Source of the DNA: Rikenellaceae bacterium
GTDB taxonomy: Bacteria > Bacteroidota > Bacteroidia > Bacteroidales > Rikenellaceae
Direction: 5' to 3'
NCBI GenBank assembly: GCA_015059905.1
Contig: SUZN01000002.1
Coordinates: forward strand, 377,742 to 441,741
Length of the DNA stretch: 64,000 nt
Positions 24,801-33,554 of the stretch are shown here, piece after piece. Under the pieces are notes generated by a model that was not told the DNA's origin, did not search any database, and was given only the letters and a program-made list of their open reading frames with translations. A program made the position numbers and the translations under genes. Numbering within the stretch: position 1 is the first letter of the stretch; each line of letters begins with the position of its first letter.

Positions 24801-24916
24801 CCGTAGTGGGAGGTATGGTGGTTTCGACAATCCTTACGCTTTATATCGTGCCAGCCATCTACTCGTACGTCTCAACCGACCGCAGCAAGCAAACAAAAAC
24901 CGAAAATAAAGATTAA
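21872..24916 (+). CDS. RND multidrug efflux pump (HAE-1/AcrB type)
   Basis: A 1014-residue inner-membrane transporter with 12 predicted membrane segments and two large periplasmic loops. The start ISELSIRRPVLATVLTLIIV is typical. The proton-relay acidic pair is seen in LSVGLVVDDAIVMTENIY (TM4), and the matching Lys in IGLVAKNGILIVEFANQ (TM10). It exports drugs, detergents or bile salts using the proton gradient. It is encoded between its adaptor and its TolC partner, so the system is complete. Which compounds it exports cannot be read from the sequence. Confidence 0.95.
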   Translation: MNISELSIRRPVLATVLTLIIVIFGVIGYTALGVREYPSVDNPIISVSCSYPGANADVIENQITEPLEQNINGIPGIRSLSSVSSQGSSRITVEFELSVDLETAANDVRDKVSRAQRFLPRDCDPPTVSKADADAQPILMLAVQSDKRSLLEISEIADLTIKEQLQTISDVSAVQIWGEKRYSMRIWLDPAKMAGYGITPVDVKTALDRENVELPSGSIEGNTTELTIRTMGLMHTAKEFNDLVVRESEDRIIRLSDIGRAELGPQDTRSYMKMNGVPMVGVVVIPQPGANHIEIADAVYERVKTMQKDLPDDIVLNYGFDNTRFIRASINEVKQTVYEAFILVVIIIFLFLRNFRVTLIPCIVIPVSLIGTFFLMYLAGFSINVLSMLAVVLSVGLVVDDAIVMTENIYIRIERGMRPFDAGIEGAKEIFFAVLSTSITLLAVFFPIVFMEGMTGKLFIEFSLVISGAVIISTFAALTVTPMLASKILKKTEKQNWFYEKTEPFFVWLNNFYSSTLASFLKRRWLAIPLVIIMFGVIGWLWSTIPAELAPLEDRSQISINTMGKEGVTYEFMRDYTESINQKIDSLVPESKYVTARVSSGRGNIQVALNDISTRERSQMEIAEKLSAVVKKHTKARAFVQQQSTFGNRRGGMPVQYVLQAMTIDRLEDVLPKFMEKVYESDVLQMADVNLKFSKPEARITINRDKSNMLGVSTRDIAQTLQYGLSGQRMGYFYMNGKQYEILAEINRQQRNKPADLKSIYLRSSSGEMIQMDNLVTVEENVAPPQLYHYNRFLSATISAGLAKGRTIGEGIEEMDRIAAEVLPEDFRTALYGDSKEFKESSSSLMFAFLLAIVLIYLILAAQFESFKDPFVIMLTVPLAIAGALIFMALTGQTMNIYSQIGIIMLIGLVAKNGILIVEFANQKQEAGESMRSAIESASLQRMRPILMTSASTILGLLPLTMATGEGANGRIAMGVAVVGGMVVSTILTLYIVPAIYSYVSTDRSKQTKTENKD

Positions 24917-24920
24917 CGCT

Positions 24921-26234
24921 ATGAGATATATACTTTCAATAATATCTGTTCTCGCATTTGCAGTAAGCGCCGACGCACAGCGTGTGCTCTCGCTAAAGGA
25001 GTGCCTGGAGACAGGCTTGCAGAACAACTACGACCTGCTTATCGTGCGTAACGAGCAGCAGATTGCCGCCAACAACGCGACGGCAGCAAATGCTGGGATG
25101 TTGCCCACACTCGATTTGTCGGCAGGATATTCGGGCGCGGCAGACAACACAACGACCTACCCTCGTGAGGGAGAGAGTGAGACTATCAAAGGAGCTTACG
25201 ACCAGGTGGTGGATGTAGGTGTAGGTCTTGGATGGACAATATTTGACGGTTTCAAGTTGCGTACCAACTACAAGAAGTTGCAGGAGATGAAGACCCTCGG
25301 AGTGCTAAAGACACGACTTGAGGTGGAGGACTTTGTGGCAAACCTAACGGCGGAGTACTACAACCTTATCCAGCAGACACTGCGACTGAAGAACTACCGC
25401 TATGCCGTAGCACTATCGCGCGAGCGTCTGCGTATTACCGAGGCGAGGTATCGCATTGGTGATTTCTCGCGTCTTGACTGGTTGCAGGCAAGGGTGGATT
25501 TCAACGCCGACTCATCGCAGTATATGTCGCAGCAGGAGCTGGTGACAGCCTCACGCATACGCATCAACGAGTTGATGGCAAACAATGATGTAACAGAGAA
25601 GTGTTTTGCGCGCGACTCTGTGATTGATGTCAATTCGGCGCTTAAGTGGGAGGAGCTGGAGAGCAATATGAACGAGTTGAACTCGGAGCTGCTCATCGCC
25701 AACCGCAACACCGCAATATCGGAGTTGGAGCTGAAGGCAATCAAATCACGCAACTACCCCTATCTCAACCTCTCGGCTGGATATGGTTACACCCGCCAAC
25801 TATACGGCAAGAATGACCCCAAGGGCAGAGGTACGCTGGGTCCAAATGTAGGTCTTAAGCTCGGCTTTACCATATTCGATGGCAACCGCCGCCGCGAACA
25901 GCGCAACGCCCGCATCGAGGTGGAGAATGCACAATACACACAGGAACAGCTGAAGCAGTCGCTGATGGCAGACCTTGCCACATTCTGGCAGGCATACACC
26001 AACAATCTGGAGGTGATTAACCTGGAGCAGCAAAACCTTGTGGCAGCCAAGGAGAATTATGAGATTGCTATGGAGCGCTATTTGCTCGGTGATTTGCCAG
26101 GTATTGAGATGCGAGAGGCGCAAAAGAGTCTGCTCGATGCCGAGGAGCGCATCCTCACAGCAGAGTACAACACCAAACTCTGCGAGATTTCGCTGATGCA
26201 GATTAGCGGTAACATTTTGGAGTATTTGAAATAA
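24921..26234 (+). CDS. TolC-family outer membrane efflux protein
   Basis: A 437-residue exported protein (signal peptide 1-19) with the duplicated OEP/TolC layout: long coiled helices separated by short beta segments (for example LSAGYSGAADNT and LSAGYGYTRQLYGK at matching places in the two halves). It forms the outer-membrane duct of the preceding RND pump and starts four bases after the pump gene. It has a Gln residue after the signal peptide, not a Cys, so it is not lipid-anchored. Confidence 0.93.
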   Translation: MRYILSIISVLAFAVSADAQRVLSLKECLETGLQNNYDLLIVRNEQQIAANNATAANAGMLPTLDLSAGYSGAADNTTTYPREGESETIKGAYDQVVDVGVGLGWTIFDGFKLRTNYKKLQEMKTLGVLKTRLEVEDFVANLTAEYYNLIQQTLRLKNYRYAVALSRERLRITEARYRIGDFSRLDWLQARVDFNADSSQYMSQQELVTASRIRINELMANNDVTEKCFARDSVIDVNSALKWEELESNMNELNSELLIANRNTAISELELKAIKSRNYPYLNLSAGYGYTRQLYGKNDPKGRGTLGPNVGLKLGFTIFDGNRRREQRNARIEVENAQYTQEQLKQSLMADLATFWQAYTNNLEVINLEQQNLVAAKENYEIAMERYLLGDLPGIEMREAQKSLLDAEERILTAEYNTKLCEISLMQISGNILEYLK

Positions 26235-26251
26235 CAATTCAGACCTTTGTA

Positions 26252-27526
26252 ATGAGCATCCCTTTAGCCGAGCGACTACGTCCGCGTAGCATAGATGAGT
26301 ATATAGGTCAGACACATCTGGTGGGTCAGAATGGAGTCTTTCGCAAGTTCCTCGAGACGGGGAACGTACCCTCATTTATCCTGTGGGGACCTCCTGGCGT
26401 GGGTAAGACAACACTCGCAAAGTTGGTTGCAACACATCTTGAGCGTCCATTCTACACGCTCTCGGCTGTAACATCGGGTGTAAAGGAGGTGCGCGAAGTC
26501 ATTGAGAAGGCTCGCAAGAACAGCCTTTTTCAGCCAAAGTCAGCGTTTCTGTTTATCGACGAGATTCACCGTTTCAACAAGAGTCAGCAGGACTCGCTGC
26601 TGGGAGCTGTTGAGCAAGGCATCGTCACGCTGATAGGTGCCACAACGGAAAATCCATCGTTTGAGGTTATTTCGCCCCTATTGAGTCGTTGCCAGGTATA
26701 TATTCTCAAGTCAATGAATGACGAGGAATTGCAAACCTTGCTTACCCGCGCTCTCTCGACTGATGAGGAGTTGCAGAGACGCAATGTCAAGGCTACGCAG
26801 ACCGAGGCGCTGTTCAAGTTCTCGGGAGGCGATGCACGCAAGTTGCTCAACATACTTGACATCATAGCAGGCGCAACGGATGGCGATATAGAGATTACGG
26901 ATGACTACGTTACAGAGTGCCTGCAACAGAACATCGCCCTCTACGACAAGAATGGCGAACAGCACTACGACGTTATCTCGGCATTTATCAAATCGGTGCG
27001 AGGCAGCGACCCCAACGCAGCTATTTACTACCTTGCACGTATGCTGGCGGGAGGCGAGGAGCCACGTTTCATTGCTCGACGACTGGTAATTTTAGCATCG
27101 GAGGATATTGGCTTGGCAAATCCCAATGCGCTGCTGTTGGCAAATGCCTGCTTCGACACGGTGCATAAGATTGGTATGCCCGAGGCACGCATAACGCTCG
27201 CCGAGACGACCATATATCTTGCGACAAGTCCAAAGAGCAACTCGGCATATATGGCTATTAACGAGGCTCTTGCGCTGGTAAATCACGACACGACAAACCG
27301 TCCTGTGCCGCTGCACCTACGTAATGCCCCCACAAAGTTGATGAGCGAGGCGGGCTACGGCAAAGATTACAAATATGCCCACGACTATGCTGGGAACTTC
27401 GTCAATCAGGAGTTCCTGCCCGAGAGTCTTGCGGGGCATACATTCTACCACCCCAACCTGCAAAACCAGCAGGAACAGAAGATTGCCGAAAGGATGAAGG
27501 CGCTATGGGGAGAGAAATATAAATAA
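26252..27526 (+). CDS. rarA: Replication-associated recombination protein RarA (MgsA)
   Basis: A 424-residue AAA+ ATPase of the RarA/MgsA/WRNIP1 family. Walker A is GPPGVGKTTLAK (near 52), Walker B is FLFIDEIHRFNKSQQD (near 105), sensor 1 is IGATTENPSFEV, and the C-terminal tetramerisation part includes RGSDPNAAIYYLARML and the YKYAHDY end motif. It acts at stalled replication forks. It starts 17 bp after tolC and is followed five bases on by the esterase gene, so it may be read with its neighbours although its function is unrelated. Confidence 0.95.
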   Translation: MSIPLAERLRPRSIDEYIGQTHLVGQNGVFRKFLETGNVPSFILWGPPGVGKTTLAKLVATHLERPFYTLSAVTSGVKEVREVIEKARKNSLFQPKSAFLFIDEIHRFNKSQQDSLLGAVEQGIVTLIGATTENPSFEVISPLLSRCQVYILKSMNDEELQTLLTRALSTDEELQRRNVKATQTEALFKFSGGDARKLLNILDIIAGATDGDIEITDDYVTECLQQNIALYDKNGEQHYDVISAFIKSVRGSDPNAAIYYLARMLAGGEEPRFIARRLVILASEDIGLANPNALLLANACFDTVHKIGMPEARITLAETTIYLATSPKSNSAYMAINEALALVNHDTTNRPVPLHLRNAPTKLMSEAGYGKDYKYAHDYAGNFVNQEFLPESLAGHTFYHPNLQNQQEQKIAERMKALWGEKYK

Positions 27527-27531
27527 AGGAT

Positions 27532-28476
27532 ATGAAGAAGATTTTAACGCTGATAGTTTTCTCGTTTGTCGCGCTTTGTGCTTCGGCTCAAGGTAGCGTT
27601 ATGGAACGAGCCATCACCAAGCAGACACATCTCTATGCGACAAAAGGAGCTGACTCGCTCTACCTCGACCACTATGTGGCGGCGGTAGAGGGCAAGCGTC
27701 CTTGTGTGATTTTTGTCTTTGGAGGAGGCTTTGTTGGAGGAGCGCGCGACATGCAAAGGGATATTCCATATTTTCTCTTCCTCGCCCAGAACGGCTATGA
27801 TGTGGTGTCGATTGATTATCGTCTAGGGATGAAGGGTGTTGAGTCGCCTGGTGTGATTGAGTTTCTAAAGCTCTTTGACAAGACTATAAACATTGCGGTA
27901 GAGGATTTGTTTTCGGCAACAAACTATATTTTAGACCACGCCGAGCAGTGGCAGATTGACACCGAGAAGATTGTTGTCAGTGGCTCAAGTGCAGGTGCAA
28001 TAACATCGTTGCAGGCTGAATATGCAATATGCAACGACCTACCCGTCAGGAAAGAGCTGAAGGAGGGTTTTAACTACGCTGGTATAATGGCATTTGCGGG
28101 CGCTGTGTTCACGCTCGACGGCAAGCCAAAGTGGGGCGAGAAGTCCGCACCAACACTGCTCTTTCACGGCAATGCCGATGTGCAAGTACCCTACAACAAG
28201 ATGGCGTTATTCGGGATGGGTATGTATGGCTCGAAATATATTGCCGAGCATCTGCACGACGAGGGCACACCCTATTGGCTCTATACGGTAGAGTACGAGA
28301 CTCACTCAATGGCAGGTAAGCCTATGCACGAAAACCACTATGAGATATTGACCTTCCTCGATGAGTATGTGATGCAGCAGCGACCATTGCAGCGCACGAC
28401 ATACACTGTGGACAAAAATCTGCCGAAACGCAAGACGTGGTTCCTGCCGACCGATTTTATCAATTCTAACTACTAA
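27532..28476 (+). CDS. Exported alpha/beta-hydrolase (carboxylesterase-like)
   Basis: A 314-residue exported protein (signal peptide 1-19, ASAQ). It has an alpha/beta-hydrolase fold with the oxyanion loop FVFGGGFVGG, the nucleophile elbow VSGSSAGAI (Ser near 155), a late Asp in HGNADVQVPY and the His in EYETHSMAG. These are esterase/peptidase S9-like features; the substrate is unknown, with acetyl or feruloyl esters of glycans possible. It is encoded between rarA and a phosphoesterase with gaps of five and three bases. Confidence 0.85.
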   Translation: MKKILTLIVFSFVALCASAQGSVMERAITKQTHLYATKGADSLYLDHYVAAVEGKRPCVIFVFGGGFVGGARDMQRDIPYFLFLAQNGYDVVSIDYRLGMKGVESPGVIEFLKLFDKTINIAVEDLFSATNYILDHAEQWQIDTEKIVVSGSSAGAITSLQAEYAICNDLPVRKELKEGFNYAGIMAFAGAVFTLDGKPKWGEKSAPTLLFHGNADVQVPYNKMALFGMGMYGSKYIAEHLHDEGTPYWLYTVEYETHSMAGKPMHENHYEILTFLDEYVMQQRPLQRTTYTVDKNLPKRKTWFLPTDFINSNY

Positions 28477-28479
28477 ACA

Positions 28480-28971
28480 ATGCGACGAATAGGTGTGATT
28501 TCCGACACGCACGGTTGCTTTGACGAGCCGTTGCAGGAGTTCCTGAAGGATGTGGACGAGATTTGGCACGCAGGCGACTTCGGCTCGATAGAACTTGCCG
28601 ACCAGATTGCAGCCTTCAAGCCTCTGCGCGGAGTTTATGGCAATATTGACGGCGGAGTGATGCGCCGAATATATCGTGAGTTTGCATTTTTTGAGTGCGA
28701 AGGCAAGCGTGTGCTGATGACACACATCGGCGGCTATCCGCGCCACTACTCCCCTGCGGCTGTGAGGATGATACAATCGTCAAAGCCCGATATATTTATT
28801 GCAGGTCACTCGCACATCCTGAAGGTTATTTACGACCCTATCTACTCGTTGCTGCACATCAACCCTGGTGCGGCGGGCAAATATGGATTTCATAAGGTGC
28901 GCACAGCTATCCGTTTTACCATCGACGGCGAACAGATAAAGGATATGGAGATTGGCGAGTGGCAGAGATAA
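28480..28971 (+). CDS. YfcE/MJ0936-family metallophosphoesterase
   Basis: A 163-residue calcineurin-like phosphodiesterase. All metal motifs are present: ISDTHG, HAGDFGS, GNID, MTHIGG and GHSH, followed by NPGAAGKYGF. Members hydrolyse model phosphodiesters and the cellular substrate is not settled. It is the last gene before a strong bidirectional terminator. Confidence 0.9.
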   Translation: MRRIGVISDTHGCFDEPLQEFLKDVDEIWHAGDFGSIELADQIAAFKPLRGVYGNIDGGVMRRIYREFAFFECEGKRVLMTHIGGYPRHYSPAAVRMIQSSKPDIFIAGHSHILKVIYDPIYSLLHINPGAAGKYGFHKVRTAIRFTIDGEQIKDMEIGEWQR

Positions 28972-29011
28972 AATAAAAGATGAAAAAGCATCCTTTTTCA
29001 TCTTTTATTTT
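28970..29011. terminator. Bidirectional terminator
   Basis: An 18-bp perfect inverted repeat (AAAATAAAAGATGAAAAA and its complement) with a six-base loop lies between the convergent phosphoesterase and AraC genes. A/T-rich flanks on both sides allow termination in both directions. Confidence 0.85.
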
Positions 29012-29027
29012 AATTCCTAAATATCCT

Positions 29028-29933
29028 CTAACCTATTCGGCGATACTCCTTAGGCGACATACCCACTCGGCGTTTGAAGTATTTGCCAAAGAAAGTCTGC
29101 GATGGAAAGTTAAGCTCGTCGCTAATCTGCTGAATGGTCATTGTGGTAGATTTGAGCAGGGCGCGAGCCTCCAGAATAACATAGCGCTCAATCCAATCGG
29201 CAGCCGATGAGCCCGTGCACTCCTTCACAACACGCGATAGATAGCGTGGTGTAATGCACAACGCATCGGCATAGAACTTCAGCTGTCGCTCACGACGGAA
29301 GTTATCCTTCACAATCTCCAAAAATTGCTTCGACAGCACATCGGCATTGGTACGCATAGCATCGTTTTTACCACTCATCTCAAGCGGCTTGTCCGAAGCG
29401 TAGAAGATAGCCATCATAACGTGCTGCACAACCTGCAAGCGGTATGGATTTTCGACATTTGACAAGACGTGTTGCACAGCCTTCACAAATATCTTCTGCA
29501 TCTGCAGTCCTTGCTCATCAAGCGGCATCACGATTTGACGATTAAACCCAAAACGGAATGGAATAGTTCCCTTCAGATAAACAAGCAACGACTCCATAAA
29601 CTCGCTTGACAATATAATCACATCGGCATCGAAATCGGGTGTAAACGACTCCAATGCAACAATCTGACCAGGCAAGCAGCTGATGATATTTCCGCCATTT
29701 GTCACCTCATACTCCTCCATATCGATTTTGAACTTGGTACCTCCCGCCGTGTGATTGACAAAGAGGTAGAAATCAAACTTATGGGGACGACGCAATTCCT
29801 CAAGATAACTACTATTTTTCTGCTTTAATTGCTGCACCACCTCGGAATATGAAAACATAGCCATCTGGTTGTCGATGCTATAAAACCCATCTACATTATC
29901 GAAATAGGGTATCCACTCATAATACTGTACCAT
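29028..29933 (-). CDS. AraC-family transcriptional regulator
   Basis: A 301-residue regulator with an N-terminal cupin-like sensing domain (about 40-170) and a C-terminal AraC/XylS double helix-turn-helix (about 200-300), visible as LKFYADALCITPRYLSRVVKEC and ISDELNFPSQTFFGKYFKRRVGMSPKEYR. The start is the first ATG downstream of the promoter box. It is divergent from the MATE exporter gene, so it may control it, but no operator repeats are visible in the 215-bp gap. Confidence 0.88.
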   Translation of the reverse strand: MVQYYEWIPYFDNVDGFYSIDNQMAMFSYSEVVQQLKQKNSSYLEELRRPHKFDFYLFVNHTAGGTKFKIDMEEYEVTNGGNIISCLPGQIVALESFTPDFDADVIILSSEFMESLLVYLKGTIPFRFGFNRQIVMPLDEQGLQMQKIFVKAVQHVLSNVENPYRLQVVQHVMMAIFYASDKPLEMSGKNDAMRTNADVLSKQFLEIVKDNFRRERQLKFYADALCITPRYLSRVVKECTGSSAADWIERYVILEARALLKSTTMTIQQISDELNFPSQTFFGKYFKRRVGMSPKEYRRIG

Positions 29934-29972
29934 TTGTATCTTATTTTTTATTATTTTTCTTAATTGTGCCAG

Positions 29973-29980
29973 CAAAATTA
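29973..29980 (-). promoter_or_regulatory. -7 box for the AraC regulator
   Basis: TAATTTTG on the minus strand, 39 bp upstream of the chosen start. Confidence 0.5.
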
Positions 29981-30133
29981 GTCACAAATTATCTTTTTAC
30001 AATAGTTTGTGTACTTATAGACCAAACCCATAGACTCTATTACTAACAATGCTACTTTTCTGCTTGCATTTTGACGATACAATCCAATTTTAGGATTTAT
30101 CTTTACTCATAACGAAAATCCACCGTTTTTTAG

Positions 30134-30141
30134 TATCTTTG
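30134..30141 (+). promoter_or_regulatory. -7 box just before the MATE gene
   Basis: TATCTTTG ends seven bases before the ATG, predicting a leader of no more than a few bases. Confidence 0.55.
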
Positions 30142-30148
30142 CGGCGCT

Positions 30149-31558
30149 ATGAATTTTATCAAAAAATATAAGCCATTCTACAAGGAGAATTTACGTCTTG
30201 CTCTGCCTGTGATTCTTTCGCAGGTGGGACAGATTACGGTGCAGTTGGCAGACACTGCGATGGTGGGTAACTATGGAGGCAATGACCCCACACCGCTCGC
30301 TGCTGTGGCATTTGCAACAAACCTCTTCTACATCATATTTGTAACGGCTATGGGACTCTCGTTTGGTCTTACGCCGCTGGTGGGTGAGAACTTCGCCCAA
30401 GGCAAACACGACAAAGCCAAACAACTGCTGCACAATGGAGCAATCCTCTTTTTTGTGATTGGTCTTATCGCAACGGCGCTGCTTATCGCCGCCAAAAGAT
30501 TGCTGCCCGCAATGGGAGAGCTGATGCTGGGCGATGGCAACGATGCCTCGATTGGTGCTGTGGTGGATATGGCACTACCCTACTACGACACTCTGATTTG
30601 GGGTATGATGCCCATAATGATATGGGGCACGGTGAAGCAATTTTTGGAGGGTGTGGGAAATACCCGCATCGCGATGTTCACAATCATATCTGCCAATACA
30701 TTAAACATCCTGCTTAACTGGGTTCTTATATTCGGCAAGTGCGGCTTCGAGCCTATGGGCGCTGTGGGTGCGGGTTATGCCACACTCATCTCGCGCATAT
30801 TCCAATGCGTAATACTGGTGGGGTACTTCCTGCTTACGCCACGCTTTAGACAATACACCAGAGGTGTGTTTGAGCGTAGTCTGTTCTCTCTGAAGAGAAT
30901 GTGGGAGATATTGAAGGTCGGTATGCCTATCGCCTTCCAGATGCTGATGGAGGCGAGCGCATTTGTGGTGGCTGGTATCTTGGTGCTGGCGTTTGGAGCA
31001 GCCTCGGTGAGTGCCTACCAGATTGGTGTGAATATGATGAATGTGACATTTATGATTGTTATCGCCATCGGCTCGGCAACAACCATCCTCTGCTCCTACA
31101 TATACGGTCGCAAGAACTTCTCACGCCTGCGCCACACGGTGAATGCGGCATACCAGATGGGGCTTATGTGGAACCTAACCGTAGCGACATTATTCGTGCT
31201 GCTACGATATAAGATACCGACACTCTTCACATCAAACGAGGAGGTCATAGCCGTAACGGCTAATATGCTCGTTTTCATCGCCTTGTTCCAGCTTTCGGAC
31301 TGCTTGCAGGCTATCTCGATTAGTATCCTGCGAGGCTTGCAGGATGTGAAGATAATCATCCCTATCGTGGTGCTGGCTTATGTTGTGTTCAACATCCCGA
31401 TAGGCTACTTCCTGGCGTTTAATTGCGGATTTAAGGCCGATGGTTTGATTATGGGCTTCATAGTCGGATTATCAACCTGCGCCGTGCTGACGATACTGCG
31501 CGTGAGAAGAAACATCCGCAGAATGGAACTTGAAGTGGAAAAAAATAATAAAAAATAA
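30149..31558 (+). CDS. MATE-family multidrug exporter (NorM-like)
   Basis: A 469-residue inner-membrane protein with twelve predicted segments in two related halves. The start YKENLRLALPVILSQVGQITVQLADTAMVG is the typical N-terminal MATE motif, and the second half has IPIAFQMLMEASAFVVAGILV. It exports cationic compounds in exchange for Na+ or H+. It is divergent from an AraC regulator. RicT follows after 37 bp but appears to have its own promoter-like box. Confidence 0.92.
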   Translation: MNFIKKYKPFYKENLRLALPVILSQVGQITVQLADTAMVGNYGGNDPTPLAAVAFATNLFYIIFVTAMGLSFGLTPLVGENFAQGKHDKAKQLLHNGAILFFVIGLIATALLIAAKRLLPAMGELMLGDGNDASIGAVVDMALPYYDTLIWGMMPIMIWGTVKQFLEGVGNTRIAMFTIISANTLNILLNWVLIFGKCGFEPMGAVGAGYATLISRIFQCVILVGYFLLTPRFRQYTRGVFERSLFSLKRMWEILKVGMPIAFQMLMEASAFVVAGILVLAFGAASVSAYQIGVNMMNVTFMIVIAIGSATTILCSYIYGRKNFSRLRHTVNAAYQMGLMWNLTVATLFVLLRYKIPTLFTSNEEVIAVTANMLVFIALFQLSDCLQAISISILRGLQDVKIIIPIVVLAYVVFNIPIGYFLAFNCGFKADGLIMGFIVGLSTCAVLTILRVRRNIRRMELEVEKNNKK

Positions 31559-31595
31559 TTTTTTTTATTACCTTTACCAAAATTTTGATTTAGAT

Positions 31596-33113
31596 ATGGA
31601 TTGTCCTAAAAAACATATACCAGAGATGGGTCGTGGTTTCAAGGTGTGCGATTGTCACTCGGAGCTATGCGTAGAGCCTGTTGAGGGGTGCTATAAACTA
31701 CACGAGACACCTTGGCTGGAGGAGTATCCCGACAATATCCCAACCGATATTTTCGAGGTAAGATTTAAGAATACCCGTCGCTCGTATTACAAGAATGTAA
31801 ATAACCTTGACCTGAAACGTGGCGACATCGTAGCGGTGGAGGCTTCGCCAGGTCACGACATCGGTATCATCTCGCTCACGGGCGATATGGTAGCCAAGCA
31901 GATACGCCGCACAGGCTTCAGCCCTTTCAATGGCGAGTTCAAGAAGATTTACCGCAAGGCGAAGCCTTACGACATCGAGCGTTGGCAGGAGGCAATTGCG
32001 CTGGAGCACGACACAATGATTCAGTCGCGCCAGATTGCTGCCGAGATGGGGCTCGATATGAAGATTGGCGATGTGGAGTATCAGGGTGATAAAATCAAGG
32101 CTATATTCTACTACATTGCCGAGGGAAGAGTCGATTTCCGTGAGCTGATTAAGGTCTTTGCCGAGCGCTTCCACATCCGCATCGAGATGAAGCAGATTGG
32201 TGCACGTCAGGAGGCGGGACGTATCGGCGGTATAGGTGCCTGCGGACGTGAGCTCTGCTGCGCCTCGTGGATTTCGTCATTCTCAAGCGTAACGACCAAC
32301 GCTGCGCGTGTGCAGGATATATCTCTCAACCCACAGAAACTGGCGGGTCAGTGTTCAAAGCTGAAGTGTTGCCTGATGTATGAGTATGATGTATATGCCG
32401 ATGCACGTCAGACACTGCCACGCGTGCGTGAGCCACTACAGGCGATGGATGGAGAGTACTATCTCGTCAAGACCGACATCCTGGCTCGCACGATGTCATT
32501 CAGCAGCAGCAAGGATTCTATGTCCAACGTGGTAACCATCCCTACTTCGCGCGTGAGGGAGATTATTGCAATCAACCGCGCAGGTAGAAAGGTGGATTCA
32601 ATCGTCGATAAGGAGAGCATTGTAACCGTAGAGGAGCCAACCTACCGCACCGAGGAGGATAGCATTACACGTTTCGACAACCAGAACAAGCGTCGTCGCA
32701 ACAAGAATAAGAATCGCAACAACCGCCAGAAGGGCGAGAACGCTCCACAAGTAGAAGCGAAGCAGGAGGGCACCACAACCGAGCAGAAGGAGCTACGTCA
32801 GGAGAGTCAGCGTCAGGAGGGTCAGCCACGCGACAACCGTCAGCGTCGTGACCGCAACAACCACCGCAACAACCGCCAGGAGAGAGTCTCGCAGGAGAGC
32901 ACTGCACCAGAGACAACCTCTCCAGCGCAGAGTGGCGAGGCGCAGCACAAGCCAAACGCAGAGGCAAAGGAGCAGCGTAACAACCGTCGTAACTTCCGCC
33001 AGCGCCGTGACTTCAGAGGCGAGCGCCATGATAACCGCGAAGGCAGTAACAACGGAGGCGGCAACAACGGCGGCAACAACGGTGGCGGCTCAACCCCAAA
33101 CAAGCAGGAGTAG
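31596..33113 (+). CDS. ricT: PSP1-domain protein, RicT-like
   Basis: A 505-residue protein. Residues about 50-280 form the PSP1/RicT domain with its conserved cysteines (GACGRELCCASW and GQCSKLKCCLMYEYD), which in Bacillus RicT help hold Fe-S clusters in the RicAFT complex that aids RNA processing. From about 365 the protein turns into a very low-complexity tail rich in Arg, Asn, Gln and Glu, ending in a Gly/Asn tract. Such tails are found on Bacteroidota versions and may bind RNA. The start is the ATG after a TACCTTTA box. It heads an operon with gldH and trmB. Confidence 0.88.
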   Translation: MDCPKKHIPEMGRGFKVCDCHSELCVEPVEGCYKLHETPWLEEYPDNIPTDIFEVRFKNTRRSYYKNVNNLDLKRGDIVAVEASPGHDIGIISLTGDMVAKQIRRTGFSPFNGEFKKIYRKAKPYDIERWQEAIALEHDTMIQSRQIAAEMGLDMKIGDVEYQGDKIKAIFYYIAEGRVDFRELIKVFAERFHIRIEMKQIGARQEAGRIGGIGACGRELCCASWISSFSSVTTNAARVQDISLNPQKLAGQCSKLKCCLMYEYDVYADARQTLPRVREPLQAMDGEYYLVKTDILARTMSFSSSKDSMSNVVTIPTSRVREIIAINRAGRKVDSIVDKESIVTVEEPTYRTEEDSITRFDNQNKRRRNKNKNRNNRQKGENAPQVEAKQEGTTTEQKELRQESQRQEGQPRDNRQRRDRNNHRNNRQERVSQESTAPETTSPAQSGEAQHKPNAEAKEQRNNRRNFRQRRDFRGERHDNREGSNNGGGNNGGNNGGGSTPNKQE

Positions 33114-33116
33114 GCG

Positions 33117-33554
33117 ATGCACAAAGGCTTTAGAGGCATATTTTTCGGCATTGCGGCACTGATGGCGGCGTGTAGTCTGCAGCCCGATATGGTTGTGATG
33201 AGCGACGTGGATAACTCCGACTGGAGCGATATGGCGACAGTGAAGTACCTCAACAACGAGCTTGACGAGTGCGATATGAGCATCGTGCTGCACGTCAATC
33301 CACGTTTTAAGCAGAAGCATCTCACATTGGAGATTACAATGCTCACACCCGACTCGTTGCGACTCACCGAGCAGGTGCGTTTTGACGTTGAACACTCGCC
33401 ACAGCGCAAGACACTGGCGGCTACCGATGTGGAGATACCCTATCGCCGCAACCTCAAGTTAAAGCACAAGGGGCAATATGTGTGGCAGATAACACCCTCA
33501 CACAGCATTGAGGGCGTAGAGTCGGCAGGCATAAAATTTCAAGCAAATAACTAA
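33117..33554 (+). CDS. gldH: GldH-like gliding motility lipoprotein
   Basis: A 145-residue lipoprotein (lipobox Cys19, LMAACS). It matches the GldH family in size, in the early short strand region and in HKGQYVWQITPSHSIEGVESAGI near the end. GldH is needed for gliding in Flavobacterium; non-gliding Bacteroidales keep it, probably in envelope or secretion functions. The position right after the RicT gene (three-base gap) is a usual arrangement. Its stop overlaps the trmB start (TAATG). Confidence 0.8.
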   Translation: MHKGFRGIFFGIAALMAACSLQPDMVVMSDVDNSDWSDMATVKYLNNELDECDMSIVLHVNPRFKQKHLTLEITMLTPDSLRLTEQVRFDVEHSPQRKTLAATDVEIPYRRNLKLKHKGQYVWQITPSHSIEGVESAGIKFQANN

